A stretch of 64,000 nucleotides of DNA from Galerina marginata (GCA_023014335.1 JAECYW010000019.1:1116001-1180000); one strand, 5' to 3'; positions 31,865 through 44,784 are shown, numbered from the stretch's first letter. Translations and numbers: made by a program. Notes: generated by a model from the sequence alone, not told the origin.

Positions 31865-34548
31865 TTATTTCTTGAGATCAGCTTTGATCAAGTCCGCAAC
31901 TTGTGAAAAAATTATGAGAAGCAAATGGAGCCATCATGCAAGTTTCTCGTGTACCTTTCTCCCCGATCACATATGCCGTAGCTGGTTGGTCATAAGTCAA
32001 CTAAATGCTCGACAAGTTTTATGCAAGGCTCACCTTGACTATGTGCTGCGAAATGAAGGGGAATGACTGATATATCAGCCACCCGTAAGTTCGTAGTGCC
32101 GTAGACCTGCAAAGAATCAAAATCAAAGAGGTGCAAGGGGAAGAGAAAAAACCGGCAGACCTTCAACTTTGGATCAACGACACCTCCTTTGCTACGGGGA
32201 AGCATGGAACAACTCCCGATGGTGTCTGGGTTCTTTCTAGGGTGAGTTGCACATATGAAAAGCAGACGAGCGCACGAAAACAGCTTCCAAAATTATTCTT
32301 GATGAAATCTGCAATGAGCTCAAGAATTCAGTGGGCAATCTCTTTTTCAGGATGGTGCATACCTCGAATATCGTCATCAGAATCACAGCTAGGGCCGGGT
32401 AGTACCTCACGAAGGATTCCAGATTTCCATGGCTCGACGTCTCTCATCGCTCGGAGAAATTTTATGTGCTGCACTAGGATCTCGAGATCTCAAAAAGATC
32501 ATGGAATAAATCACTCCGCAGTTGGAGACAGACTTGAGGACTTACCAGTATTGCTCTCAAAATACTTTGGATCGATCTTTGGATGAGTCGCCGGGTCCTT
32601 GCTTTCTACATGCTGGAACTACTCAGTTAAAGAAAAATATTGACCATCAAAAGGCTCACGATGGAACCCCTGGAAATGGGATGACTCTGAATTGCCATAG
32701 GGGTGACATAACTCTTGCCAATCTCCGGTTGAATCAATGAAGCTAATTTCAACTTTAATGCTTGTCAATAACAAATAGGAAAATGACTTGCTCGTCCTCA
32801 AAAAGAAACCAGGGATAATGGCAATTTCGCAGTCGGGTATCGTGTCGTCTCGAAGGGCAGATATTTGAAGACGTAATTGTTCTTCCAAACCTGGTGTCAT
32901 TCCTTTCTGTTTGGCGTCCACCTCTTCCTCCAGTTTGTTAATTAAATCGAGAGCTTTATCTGGGTTTGTTAAGGATAAAGGAAAGTATGAGAACGATGTA
33001 AGTCCACCGCGTTGCATGCCTTGTCCCGCTGTGCTAGCAAAAGTCCAATATGAGTTGGAAGCCGGAAGTAAAGAATTAAAAAATTTACTCAACTAGAGAG
33101 CTTTAGTCTTCGCTGCAAAAGCTGGGTCAAGAAGGCGATCCCAGGTTTCATGAGGTGTCCGAGGGTCCAGTTCGTAGATAGTAAGGATAGCGGTGTGCTC
33201 CTGTACGTTCTCCCCAACACCTGGGAGATCGATTTCGACATCAATGCCCACCCTAGTGAGCACTTCGGGTTGACCGATACCTGAGAGCTCTAAAATCTGT
33301 GGTGAATTGACTGCTCTGGAGCCTGGGTCAGAGACATACTTATTTTAAAGCTTTTAGGAGACATACCCAGCGCTTAAGATGACTTCCTTTTCAACGTTTA
33401 CTTCATAGCTCTCATGACCATGGATAAACTTTACTGCAGTAGCCGTTCGTTCTTTACCCGTAGTTTCGAAGATAATGCGCGAGACCAGAGCACCAGCAAG
33501 AACCTGAAGTGTATGATGAGGTTGGACCAACTCTGTTTCAAATCAGTCGTATATCTGACTTACTTTTAGGTTCGGACGATCGATATTTGGAACTAGATAA
33601 GCGGTTGCTGATGAAGAACGTGTCCATGTCCTGGGGTCAAGGTTTGAAGAAGCTATCCACGTTCCATTGATCTAAAATGTGACTAAAGTTCTGAGACAAT
33701 CGGCTGGGCTTTTAAAAAGGTGTCCTTACATCGCCTCCGTATGGATCTTTTATTGCTTTCAACCCACTGTTGACCATAGTTTCCTGAAAAAGCCTGTCGA
33801 CAGTGTGGATTTGATCTGGGATGGCAACTTGAACAGGCCCACATGACCCCCTAAAGCTCAGATCGAAAGTGTGAGGGTATAGGTCGGTTTGATCCTTTTT
33901 AGGAGGGTGGAAGCTAAAACCGTGCACCTCGAACTCAAGACCAACAATATACTGTAGATAAATTACGCACGTTTCTGACTTCTTGGAATATTTTTCGTAC
34001 TCTGACCAGTTCCATCCAGGATTGCCCAATTTTTCCAAGGCATTAACGTCTGCCGCGGGTGGCTTAATCCAAGCATAAAAGTTCGTCGAAGAAGAACCAC
34101 CTTACTTATAATTCAAGAGTGTCAGACCGGACATGGGATTACACTCACCTAAACCCTTTCCTCTTGCCCAAAAGACTTCTCTGTCGTTGATATTTTTCTG
34201 CTTAGCGGTCATGAAAGCCCAGTCATACTTATGCATGGTAAGTTTGTGACTTCTGCGACATTTGTAATCAAGTCAATGAGTGTACTACCTGGGGATTTCC
34301 GAAGGTGTCGCCCAACTGAAGGGGAATGTCAATCAAGGGGTCGCCGAGGTTGGCCTCCCCAGCTTCCAACACGAGCACCGTCACTAATGGGTCCTCTGAT
34401 AAACGAACTGCAGCGACGAGTCCCGTGGTCTCAATAGAAGCGCTTAGTCGCATTCCCACATTGGAACAAATAAGAAACTTACTCCTCCTCCGATGACTAC
34501 ATAATCAAAGGATTTCTGGGCGACATCTGCTATCCCAACGATTGGCAT
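31865..34548 (-). CDS. GMC oxidoreductase copy 2 (aryl-alcohol-oxidase-like, no signal peptide)
   Basis: It starts MPIVGIADVAQKSFDYVVIG at 34548 and ends VADLIKADLKK with stop at 31865. The exon layout matches the other copies: FAD Rossmann motif [53 protein letters not shown], and the C-terminal VYGTTNLRVADISVIPLHFA. Catalytic His is preserved across an exon junction as FHTIGSCSML (Phe replaces the Trp of copies 3 and 4), and the second His lies in AAHSQ. The family oxidises alcohols or sugars using FAD and often supplies H2O2 or reduces quinones in lignocellulose decay. These enzymes are usually secreted, yet here the FAD motif starts about 15 residues from Met, so the enzyme is probably intracellular. 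The substrate cannot be told. Confidence 0.85.
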
Positions 34549-36389
34549 CCTAGAGCAGACAGTTCACGAAGGCCTGAGGAAGAAAGAAACCATGAAACCA
34601 ACCTCGGTCGACGGTCACCTTGGGCAGCGTGTCAATGGCTTATGTAATCTGCCAAAGAATGGAGATGAGAAATTCCACGGGTCAAGTCCACGCCTCGTGT
34701 GGTACATTCACTACACAGTAATCTTCTTAACCAGTTCACAACCAGGCTTGTCCAGTCGCATAATATTATAAATATTCGAAGGTGTGTTCATACATTTATA
34801 TACAAGTGTTTCATCAAATTTTCCCCCATCACGCGTACATCAGGAAAATCGCACGTCGCTAGAATCACTAGAGCTAGCTTCCCTAGCGACTCTAGCCTTC
34901 TACCACACGCGCTGGGTCTATCTAGATATGTCCAATTCTAGGTCATTGAGCTAGAGCTATATCAAAGCTAGAAAAGCTAGAAATAAATCATATAGATAGG
35001 ACCAGCACGCCTTTGTAGAATTGAAAACCGGTGATATTGATGATAAACGATAGAATACAAAACATTCCGTGATCTAACGTCTGCCCTAGAGGCTGGTAAC
35101 ATAAAAAGGCACCAACCCGCCAATCAGCCCATACTAGTAGCATCTGTAAAAGCCATTTCTATCAGCGTGGCCTAACATTCACTTGCTTGTACATGTCCGA
35201 CCGTCCATCCTACAAACGACCACTGAGAGATCCTCAGGAAACGCGACAGGATACAGGGCAGTATGGCTGGGGGATACGTCACTTGCGACTCTGTCAGACT
35301 GTTTGTGAGACGACACTCCCACTGCCTAAGAACCAACTCACCCTCGGCCATCCACCCTTACTCTTCGTATGACTGACGTGGATGGGATAGCCAAAGTGCC
35401 TGTAAAAGGTATGAGTGCCAGGATGAAAATCATGATTCAACGAGCGTAACTTACCACGAGAGTACTGGATGTTGGGGGATTGGACAACAAAAAAACGACG
35501 AGGATTTGATAGAGTTGTAGAGGTGAGTCATGAACCTGGAAACATTTCTGATTAGCATTGCGAGGAGTGCAATCACGATCAATATGACTTGCTTACGATA
35601 CAATTTTTGCTGGTGAACATCATGTTTATGATCAACGGAGAGCACAGGAAACCATACCAAAAACGACAAGACTCGAAACCGCCATTTTTCGTATTGTATT
35701 CGCATGCCTTAAGCTGAGATCAGATGTCAAGGAGGCTATTAGATAGGAAGATAGAGGGGGGTAACGTACAAAGCATAGCTATGATAAACCGTCTGCGACC
35801 GCTCCCTAACGGAGGATGGCAAAAAATCAGCAAGAAGCTTCGCAACTAATAAGGCATCCAACGAACCTTCAGTGACTATTTCGCAGATTACCTTGAAACC
35901 GCTGGAGTAAAGAATGGGAACATAGTCAAAAATCAGAAGGGACGATGAGAGATGATGGTGGTTGAAGGAAGAGGAAGGCTGAACAACGAAATTGCCGTTC
36001 ACGGAAGTTGAACATGGTGGTCATGTGCGTCGGGTTTGGCGCCACGCACGCACACGGAATTCACGCGCATGCTCCCAGGATAAAGGTACCGTATTTCAAC
36101 CCACAAAAATCGACCGTATGGTGAAGCGGGATGATCTTCTGTTGGTGATTTTTGACTCCGAGTTCGAGTCCTGTAAAGGACGAAAAACTGCTAAGTCCCT
36201 CTGACTTGGAGAATCCATGTGAACGGAGCCGCACTACAGGTGCTAGCTCTAGCCGGTTTGCTGGGAGACCTGGAAATGATAAGGAAATAATCTGCTGCTG
36301 GCTCCAGCAGTCCTATGATTTCTAGTGAATTCTAGCTGTTCTATGTAGTCTACCGGTGTGTTATTTTCCTGATGTACTTCAACGACCGA
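34549..36389. other. Spacer with CTAG-rich ends; possible membrane-protein remnants
   Basis: Minus frames 35451-35705 (VILIVIALLAMLIRNVSRF) and 35739-36002 (FDYVPILYSSGFKVICEIV) look like pieces of a membrane protein, but no consistent gene model links them. An 11-bp inverted pair (34868-34878 and 36242-36252) brackets the stretch. Confidence 0.3.
34868..36252. repeat. Candidate element bounded by 11-bp inverted repeats in CTAG-rich DNA
   Basis: CTAGAGCTAGC at 34868 and its exact complement GCTAGCTCTAG at 36242 enclose 1.4 kb. The left flank (34855-34985) holds about ten CTAG tetramers. No target-site duplication was confirmed, and the motif is partly palindromic, so chance is possible. Confidence 0.25.
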
Positions 36390-39096
36390 TTATTTCTTAA
36401 GATCTGCTTTAATCAAATCGGCGACTGTAATATTAAGAAATGTGTAAGTAAAAATAAATGCAGAAAGAGAAATTCTCATCTTACCCTTCTCTCCAATCAC
36501 GTATGCAGTGGCTTCAAGGTCATAAGTCAGTATGAGTCATATCCCCAACAGTTCGAGGCAACGCTCACTTTGAGTATGAGCGGCAATATGAAGAGGGACA
36601 ATTGATATATCCGCCACCCGTAGGTTGGTAGTTCCGTAGACCTAAATTAATTAAAAAGGTGGAACGGGATGAGAAAGAAAAGAAGTTCGAACCTTCAATT
36701 TCGGATCAACAACACCTCCTTTGCTACGGGGCAGCATGGAGCAACTTCCGACGGTGTCTGTATCTCATATTTAGTCAACAGTAAATCGGAGAAATAGCTG
36801 AGCATACGCCAAGAGCTTGAGAGATTGTTCTTGATGAACTCTTTGGAGACATGTAAGATTTTGTGCAATTATCTGACCTACAGAAAGAACGCTTACCGCG
36901 AATGCCTTCGTCAGTATCTACCTCAGGGCCAGGCGCCAATTCGCGAACAACGCCAGACTTCCAGGGCTCCACGTTTTTCAAGCTTCGGACGAATTTCACT
37001 TGCTCAACAAGATTCTCGAGATCTTGAGGGGGACATGAGTCAAATAACCCCCTGATATAAAAATAAAACCCGACACAGTACCAATGCTGCTTTCGAAATA
37101 GTGGGGATCAATTTTCGGATACACAGTAGCATCCTTGTTTTCCACGTGCTACAGCGCCAGGTCAGAAATAAAGCCAGGTTTCTTCATGGAAAGCTTACAA
37201 TGGAGCCTCGTGAAGCGGGATGATTGAGCCACACGATGGGACTGACATAGCTTTTACCCGGCTCGGGTTTCACTGGATTAGTGACAGGAGAATTAGTTCC
37301 AATGGTGGAAGGTGAAAAATATTACTGACTTGTGAATGAGAATAAGCCAGGGAAAGCAACCAATTCGCAATCAGGTACAGTGTCATCGCGAAGGCCAGCA
37401 ATCTGAAGACGAAGCTGTTCTTCTAAACTGGGTGTTAACTTTCCACTCTTCTTTTCAGCATCTACCTCGGCTTCGAGTTTGTTGATCAATGCCGGAATCG
37501 CTGGCGACTTCGTCGCCGATAGCGGGAAGCATGCGATCGAGGTTAGGCCACTGCGCAGCATACCCTGTCCAGCAGCACTAGATATATCGCATTTCAATAA
37601 GGTGACGCAGACAAGAAAGCTTTCACCCACTAGAGAGCTGTATGCTTGGCTGCGACCTCTGGGTTGGCCAAGAGATCCAAAGTTTCGTGAGGTGTCCCAG
37701 AATCCAGCTCGTAGATGGTGACAGCGAAGGCGTGTTCTTGCACATTCTCTCCAACTCCAGGAAGGTCAATTTCTACCTTTATTCCTGCTTTAGACAGAAC
37801 CTCTGGTTGGCCGATACCCGATAATTCCAGAATCTGAGGCGACTTGACGGCCCTGAATGCCAGCGTCAATAACATGCGCGGCCCGAAAATATCTCGGAGG
37901 CTTACCCGGCGCTTAAAACGACCTCCTTATTCACCTTGACCTCGTGAGTCTTTTCGCCGACGATAAATTCGACTCCAGTTGCTGTTCTGTCTGCACCTTC
38001 CGTAGCAGGACCAAGCGCAATACGAGAGACGAGCGCTCCGGTGAGAACCTAAGGAACATACAGGTTAGGAACACAAATTCCCCGTCGCGGATCAAAAATG
38101 GACCGGGCTGACATGGAGATTAGGACGATCGATGTTAGGAAGCAGGTACGCGGTTGCCGAATATGAGCGGGTCCATGTCTTGGGATCAAGATTCGCGGAA
38201 GCGATCCACGTGCCGTTGACCTGAAAGTCGGTTAAAATAATCGAAGCCCTCGTCCTAAATTTAAAAGATTCTTACGTCGCCTCCGTATCCATCTTTAATT
38301 GCCTTCAATCCCGCGTTAACCATTGTTGCCTGGAAAAGTTTGTCGACGGTGTGTTGATGAGGTGGGATGGTGATCTCGATAGGACCAGAGGTTCCTCGAA
38401 CGCCCAGATCGAAAGTATGGGGGTATAGATCCGTCTGCTCCTTCTGAGGTGGGTGGAAACTAAAAATATTACATTAAACCTGGCTTGTCAACCGATAACA
38501 GTCACGACTTACGTTTCTGATTTCTTCGTGTATTTTTCATAATCTGCCCAGTTCCACCCTGGATTACCTAGCTTCTCAATGGCGTCGATATCCGACGCGG
38601 GTGGTTTAATCCAGGCGTAGAAGTTGATTGCAGAAGTACCACCTCAAGAGTTTCCGAGAATTAGAGCAATGGACAACCTCCAAATAATTTGCTCACCTAA
38701 TCCCTTTCCTCTTGACCATAAGAGTTGTCTGTCGTTGACATGTTTCTGTGCAGCGGTCATGAAGACCCAGTCATACTTGTTGAGGGAAAAATGAACTTGA
38801 GCAACTATTTTAATGGGCGATAATCTAGAAGATTTACCTGCGGATTTCCTAATTGCTGAGCAAACTGAACAGGGACGTCGATCTTAGGGTCTCCGAAATG
38901 CCCCTGGCCAGCTTCCAGCACAAGCACCGTCACCGATGGATCTTCCGATATGCGAGCCGCGGCAGCTAGTCCAGCAGTCTGAATTATCGAATTAGCAGGC
39001 TTCGGCCAAGGCTACGAAAACACAACGTACTCCACCACCAACGACGATGTAGTCAAATGACTTTTGGGCAACTTCTTCTACCTTGACGTACGGCAT
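36390..39096 (-). CDS. GMC oxidoreductase copy 3 (aryl-alcohol-oxidase-like, no signal peptide)
   Basis: It starts MPYVKVEEVAQKSFDYIVVG at 39096 and ends ADLIKADLKK with stop at 36390. Visible blocks in order: [141 protein letters not shown] and ADISIVPLHIAAHTQ. Both catalytic histidines are present and all donors checked are GT, so it appears intact. Introns sit at the same places as in copies 2 and 4. As in the other copies, there is no leader. Same-strand spacing of about 1.8 kb from copy 2 suggests tandem duplication. Confidence 0.87.
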
Positions 39097-40769
39097 AATT
39101 GAGAGATAGATATGTAGGCTTGGTTAATCTGAGGATAGTGGAGATTAGAGACGACTGAGCCCGGGATATTTAGCCACTTGAATGTGTGAACCTTATCTGA
39201 CAGAACGTGGAATCGGCAGTCGATGTATTGATAATACTCTCAGATTCCAGTACTGGATAGACCATGTATTTTGTAGTTCCATCTGTCTGTCTGAACCTTG
39301 ATTCGTCCATCAAATGAATGACAGGGAAGCAGGGCAGAGAGACGATCATTCTCAAATTCATCCAATGAAGTACTTCTAAATGGCGCGGCAAGCTTCCTAT
39401 TCACACTTGGAAGAACGACGGAGGATCTTATGCATAAGATATCAAGTCCTACATACCCCTCTCCTTTGATGGCAGTGCTCGGCAAACTGGATGGAAAACG
39501 TCCTTCGTCCGTGATTTTTACGTCACCATGAAAAGACCTTCAAGTGCCGAAATGCGTATCTGCATTTTGGTGGACGCTCAGGCACCTCTGGAAATGGTCC
39601 AAATTTAAGCTATAAACTTCAGGTACTAGTGATTGTGCATAAAATAAGGCTCACTTTCCTCGAAGGTGATTGACTCTTGCCGTGTCGGCCACGCGATTCC
39701 TCGGACGCTAAATAAAACTCGTTGGGTGCCAGTACCAGATCTATATACCAGCCGCATGACCCCGAGTTTATTGATCTGCTGTCTCCGCGCCTTTTAGAAG
39801 TACCTGTAGTGTTCCTCATCTGATCGAATATTTCTGATCTTTCCTAGACTTTAGATTAGATTCTTTGGAGTGGGGTGAAATGATGGTGAAATGGCTGTTA
39901 TGTGTCTGTCAGCCAAGTATCATGGTGGAATGTTCGGGGATTCTCTCGGGCTTCGTAACTCCCCTCTTCAGCGTTGGTCGAAGCCTCGAACATGTCAAGA
40001 CTGACTGTGGTGGTTATCTACCTCACAGTTGTTGACCCCGTAATCTATTTACAGGCAGATGTGGCGCACGGTATGCCAGTTGCTTTGAAAGAGACACAAC
40101 ATCGCTTAGCAAGATGCACAGCAATATAAATTGCTACGAACCTTGGAAGTAGCTCAGAGCCGCGGAGCAACTCTGCTTCAAGCAGATTTTTCTCAGGTCG
40201 CGAAAGGTATCTTGAGGAGATGAAGTCCCATCACCGAGAAACCCTCCTGAAGCTGAAAGATTGAAGAATCCTTGAATCTTCCGTGTATGACTCCGCTCTA
40301 GGGGAATTTGTAAATATGTTCCCTGTGATCGCCGTCTAGGCCTTTTGTGCACAATTAACCCCAAAAGTCGACATGAGCGCAGTGACCTGAAATAGAACCT
40401 TCCTTCAGCGCGCCGCCCACCCTCCCGAAATCACAATTTCACGTTTCTGTGCCACACCGTTAACAAAGACTGTGATCTGGATTTGAGTTGTGAGTGTCAC
40501 AATATGCATTCACCTGAACCACTTACTTCCTACTTTCACAACCGTGCCTGCCCGTAGGTATACCTCCACTGACAACGTAAGAAGCGCTCCTGCTGGGATC
40601 TGGACTATGCCTCTTTTTCACCACACCCACCGACCCCCCATCGTCATCGTCACCCTTGACCACATCGTCCGCTAACCACGACATTGACCTTTTAGATACA
40701 GAAGGGGTGGCTTCGCTTGAGATCTACTTTTAACTCAAGTCTCTCAAGACTTTCAACGGCCTTCCAGAG
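39097..40769. other. No supported gene
   Basis: Short frames at 39170-39485, 39619-39819 and 40134-40364 (-) lack motifs. The stretch upstream of copy 3 should hold its promoter. Pyrimidine-rich sequence at 40400-40700 could be a promoter for the following frame. Confidence 0.35.
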
Positions 40770-41429
40770 GTGGACCCCTACGTGCAAACTGATACCATGA
40801 GGGAACCGAAAAAGATGATTGTGGCGCACAACAGCAAGACAGGTCATCCCATGCAGTTTTTCTACGTCACTCCCGGCCCCACATTTGAGGTCGTTACTGA
40901 AAAAGAAGCCGAGATGGCTTTCTCACCCTTCAATCTGAAAGACCTCCAAGATGGCGAGATATTTGAGTCTAGTAAGTCTATGTTAGGATCAGGGGCAGCC
41001 ACGGATCCGACGAAAAAGGGAAAGGGAAGAAAATCGTCGAACTCCGAGCAGAGAGAGAAGATAACGTCCCATGGCCAAGAGAAAGGAAATCCACAGAACG
41101 CCCTTATTTTCAAGAGAGCGATTGCAGTTGCACCAAGTGAGAGAGTCCTTCGGAAAATCCACAAAATACCCCTGCTTCTAGGAGAGCAATTGCAATTGCA
41201 CCAAGCGGGAGAATGTCCTTCGGAAAGCAAGATCGCGAACTTTATGCAAGTCAACCAAACTGAACTGATTTCCGACACATCATACATGTGCAATTCCTGG
41301 ATTGTTCTTGCCTGCAAACATCCCCGGAAGATATCTTTTCTTCGCTTCGTACCAAGATTAGACACTGCGTGCAGTACGAGTAGCTCCTACACACAAGAAG
41401 TCTGGAACAGATCGAAGACTCACCTTTAA
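40770..41429 (+). CDS. Hypothetical protein with internal tandem repeat
   Basis: An uninterrupted frame of 219 codons starting MDPYVQTDTMREPKKMIVAH. It has a basic segment (TKKGKGRKSSNSEQ) and no recognisable domain. At about 41113-41230 a stretch of roughly 50 bases occurs twice about 70 bases apart, but the second copy is read in another frame (AIAVAPSERVLRK against QLQLHQAGECPSE). That is unusual for a constrained protein. The minus strand is also open over 40862-41365. It may be a real lineage-specific gene or a chance frame. Downstream to 41960 a coding-like remnant (ALKEDIETVVITPTES) is broken by a stop. Confidence 0.3.
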   Translation: MDPYVQTDTMREPKKMIVAHNSKTGHPMQFFYVTPGPTFEVVTEKEAEMAFSPFNLKDLQDGEIFESSKSMLGSGAATDPTKKGKGRKSSNSEQREKITSHGQEKGNPQNALIFKRAIAVAPSERVLRKIHKIPLLLGEQLQLHQAGECPSESKIANFMQVNQTELISDTSYMCNSWIVLACKHPRKISFLRFVPRLDTACSTSSSYTQEVWNRSKTHL

Positions 41430-42003
41430 ATTGTGTGATTTGGCAATGCTGTACCGACCATGTATTTCGTAAATTCAGGATATTAACCAGGCCTCCCAGA
41501 AAAACGATAAGCCCCATTAACCACAAAGACGATCGTGAAACCCATGTAGACGTGGAAAGAAGAAGTTGACCAAGTCCAGGTGACGAAAACACGGAGATGG
41601 GCGAGTTAGCTTTCCAAAGTACTCGAGTAGGATTTTCAAGGCCAAGGGAATTTATGCCATAGGCAGTCGTGCGACAAGAAATTAGATGCATTGCCAGAAG
41701 AAATATTAATGGTTTTTCGAGATGATGGTTCAGTTGAACGTTTGGCCTGGATGTTTCGGAGACAAGGTTTCTCGGATTGATTTGTCAGCATTGGTCGGAC
41801 TTCCTAGCCACGCTTCCTTGAGGACATTTTATCTGTCCACCCCAGATAACACAGCCCATGATCCTGCAACCGCTTTCCTGGTGTAAAACCTGCCCACCTT
41901 TACTAGTGCTTTAAAGGAAGACATCGAAACCGTCGTTATCACTCCAACTGAGAGCTAAATTCAAACAAAATTGCTCTCCCGGCCCTCATCTCTTGTGACT
42001 TGA
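41430..42003. other. Spacer with a possible gene remnant
   Basis: About 41820-41960 reads LSTPDNTAHDPATAF, then a TAA, then LPTFTSALKEDIETVV, as if a small gene had been broken. Nothing else was seen. Confidence 0.25.
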
Positions 42004-43244
42004 ATGTCGTTAGCCAGGCCGACGGTGGTATATGTCAATGCGGAGTGGAAGCCACGCCGCGAGCTAGCCCTTCCAAACGAGCTGCTGTACAAGGTTATAC
42101 TGCTCGCCATTTCTGAGAGCGTACACTCGATCTGTGTGTCGACGGAAGACACGACATGGGAGAGGGGCGTGATGGATACCTTGCATCAGGTTTCTGGAGG
42201 CTTCAAGGCGATATCGAGCGAGATTGCAGCTAAAGCCTTTGATATCCCGAAGAATGTGCGGCAGCACGATGCCAGGTATGGCATGCATCTCTCTTTAAAA
42301 TGCTGTACATCTCGTCTAACTTTCTTTTCTTTCTCGTTCACTCCCAGCCTATTGCGTACCCTCCGAGAAATATTTATATACCTCAGCAGGCTTGGGATGA
42401 GGCTCAGGCACCCCTCCGACTGGGGCGGCGTCAATTTCCAGACCATAGACTGTAAGGCATCCTCATTCGTCTTCGGATACGCCCTGTACCTCAGCTGCAT
42501 CTCCCTGCGGCGGAACGCAAGCCGCTCGCCGCGCGAGGTGTTCGAGAGTACCCACAAGGTCATTCTATCGGCGTTAGCACAGTCGGAGGCGCTGTGTAGT
42601 CGTGTGTTTCCTGTGGAGATGACCTACAGGCTACGGAGTAGTATTGAGGAGGAATTTGGGCTGGCTCGTCATGGTTGGTGTCTTTCATTCTCTTTTTAGC
42701 GGGGTAAATGTTTGATTCCTTTGCATGGTACTCTAGGGCTTGTTATTGTGCAGTCGTTTAGTGAGCTTCACGAGAACGCCAATGCGATGCTCATTCTGCA
42801 ACCTACAATCGACAAGGATGGGACGGGCCCGGTTACAGTTCGTTTATTCAGAGTCGATGAAACCGTCACCTCCTAAGCTTCTCGCAGGCTGTCCGTTCTT
42901 TGATCCATACCTCCCTACACAAAATCGAAGCCGTCCACGAGGAATATGACTTCGCTCTCGCAGACAAGCCCGTACAGTGTGAGCCTCGGATATACGAGGT
43001 GCGCTTTATCTTCAGTCCTCTCCTCTCACCCTTCTTGACAGTAGCTGCGAGTCTCATATCATATCTATTGAAATCCCAATAGCTTCCTGGCGTGCTCGCC
43101 TCCATCAGGTTGCTGGCGAAGCTGAAGTACGACGAGGACGAGTATAACCTCGAGGAACGAGTCTGGAAGTTCGTGGATCTATGGAAGGTTGGCTGCCCTT
43201 TTTTGAATAAGGAGGCGAAGAGGCGGGTAGAACAGGGGGTGTAA
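42004..43244 (+). CDS. Conserved basidiomycete protein of unknown function, 323 aa
   Basis: Five exons in phase: 42004-42275, 42348-42673, 42737-42837, 42888-42998 and 43083-43244 (972 bases). The N-terminus contains ELALPNELLYKVILLAISES, which looks F-box-like (LP-x-E-L-x-x-x-I/V). Later blocks are LRHPSDWGGVNFQTIDCK, YALYLSCISLRRNASRSP, HKVILSALAQSEALCS, HKIEAVHEEYDFAL and DLWKVGCPFLNKEAKRR. It is largely helical by composition and has no leader or membrane span. I recall similar single-copy proteins in Agaricales, but no function. The neighbour at 43595 starts 350 bases downstream on the same strand. Confidence 0.75.
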
Positions 43245-43594
43245 AAACTTTTGGATGACTTTGATACCTCAGGGACATTGTATGTACTTTTGCTGTACGA
43301 TAGTGTTGTAAAAGTTGTAATTTGTCGGCATCTTCTGTAATAACTGTACTAATAATGCCCTTTTTGTAGACATTTTGGTCTTCTACTGTTGTTGTACTTT
43401 CCTCCCTTTTTTCGCTCCCGTTTCTCCAGTATTTAATTCTAAGAATCTGAATGCCGTCAGTGGTCGCCGCCAACTTGTTGAATGCAGCTCAGGGATAGAC
43501 GTCACGTGCTGAGTGTCGAAAACTTTTCTGGAATTTAGGTTTTCTGCAGAATACCCCTTCCCTCCTCCCACAACACCAACCACCCAAAAAAAGC

Positions 43595-44784
43595 ATGTTC
43601 TCAAGCGCCCTCCGCTCGCAGGCCCGCCTCAGCCTGCTCAGCACAGCCCGCTCAACAGCAGTGCCCGCGTCGAGGAGTCTTAGCTCCTTCCTCGTTCGAC
43701 AAGCTGTTCCTGCCGCACCCGTGTCAGTGTCAGTGTCACGGCTCGCGGTGTCGTCGCGTGCGTTCTCGTCAGCGCGTGTGTTGTGCTACGAGGAGCGAGA
43801 GCGGGATGCAGCCCCGACTGACCCCTCAGTGTCGATATACATTGGCAATATGCCGTGGAGCATGACGAAGGAGGACCTGGCGGATATGTTCGCCGAGTTC
43901 GGGGAGGTGGACAATGTCCGGCTGCGTAAGTTTTCGTTCTCTCCCGTTTTCAACCAACACATGCTCACTGTCACCCTTCTCGTATACTTACAACCTGCAG
44001 AAACACACGCGGACGGACGGCCACGCGGCTTCGCGCACGTCACCTTTGTGAGCAAGGACAGCGCCATCGCTGCCGTTACCTCCGCACGGGAGGAGCCTCT
44101 GCACGTCTCAGGGCGTGACCTCGTCGTGGACTACGCGCGCCAGCCGGCATCGACGTACACCCGGGCGGACCCCAGCCCGAGGATGTACTTCAACCGCTTC
44201 TCGGCGGACGAGCCGGCGCTGCGAAACTTTTTCGGAGAGTTTGGCGACTCGATCGTTAGCGTTTTCTTCAGTGAGTTTTTCTCTCCTTGTCTCTTGGCTT
44301 ATATTGCTTTTCCACCTGTCTTGGGTCTTACCTTTGACTCTGACACTTCCTTGTTTTCTCCGACCAAAAAAAAATTTACTAACCCTCCCCAACAGTGCGT
44401 GACGGCAACACCGGCGAGAAGCTTAACTCTGGCTTCGTCGAGTTCAAAGACGTCGAGACCGCCACGGAGGTGATCAACAAGCTCGACGGCTCACAACTCG
44501 AGGACGGCGAGACCATCCGCCTCTCGTATGCCCGTGCGCGTAAGGAGGGCAATGTTCCCGGGAACAGGAGGAACAACCCCCGTCAGGAGCGGTCGCCGAG
44601 GCGTGCACATTATACGTCGAGGGAATATCGTGGGGATCGGGAAGATAGCCGGGGTGGGTATGGAGGAGGAGGAGGAGGAGGAGGGCGGGATAGCTATGGT
44701 GGAGGGCGGGATAGCTATGGTGGAGGGCGGGACAGTTATGGTGGAGGACGGGACAGCTTTGGCGGAGGACGAGACAGGTTTTAG
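43595..44784 (+). CDS. Mitochondrial glycine-rich RNA-binding protein with two RRM domains
   Basis: Exons 43595-43925, 44001-44270 and 44396-44784 give 329 residues. The first 60 residues are Arg/Ser/Ala-rich with no acids until EERERD, a typical mitochondrial presequence. RRM1 shows RNP2 SIYIGNMPWSM and RNP1 PRGFAHVTFV. RRM2 is less canonical: PRMYFNRFSADEPALRNFF then SGFVEFKDVETATEVI. The tail has RRNNPRQERSPRR, a Gly8 run, and four GGGRDS[YF] units (RGG/YGG type). RRM plus Gly-rich tail proteins bind single-stranded RNA; action in mitochondrial RNA processing is inferred from the presequence. The 3' UTR probably extends into 44785-45230. Confidence 0.87.
44680..44775 (+). repeat. 21-bp coding repeat, GGGRDSY units
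   Basis: Four in-frame units of 21 bases encode GGGRDSY/F at the C-terminus of the RRM protein, after a GGA-repeat Gly run. This is a likely site of length polymorphism. Confidence 0.85.
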
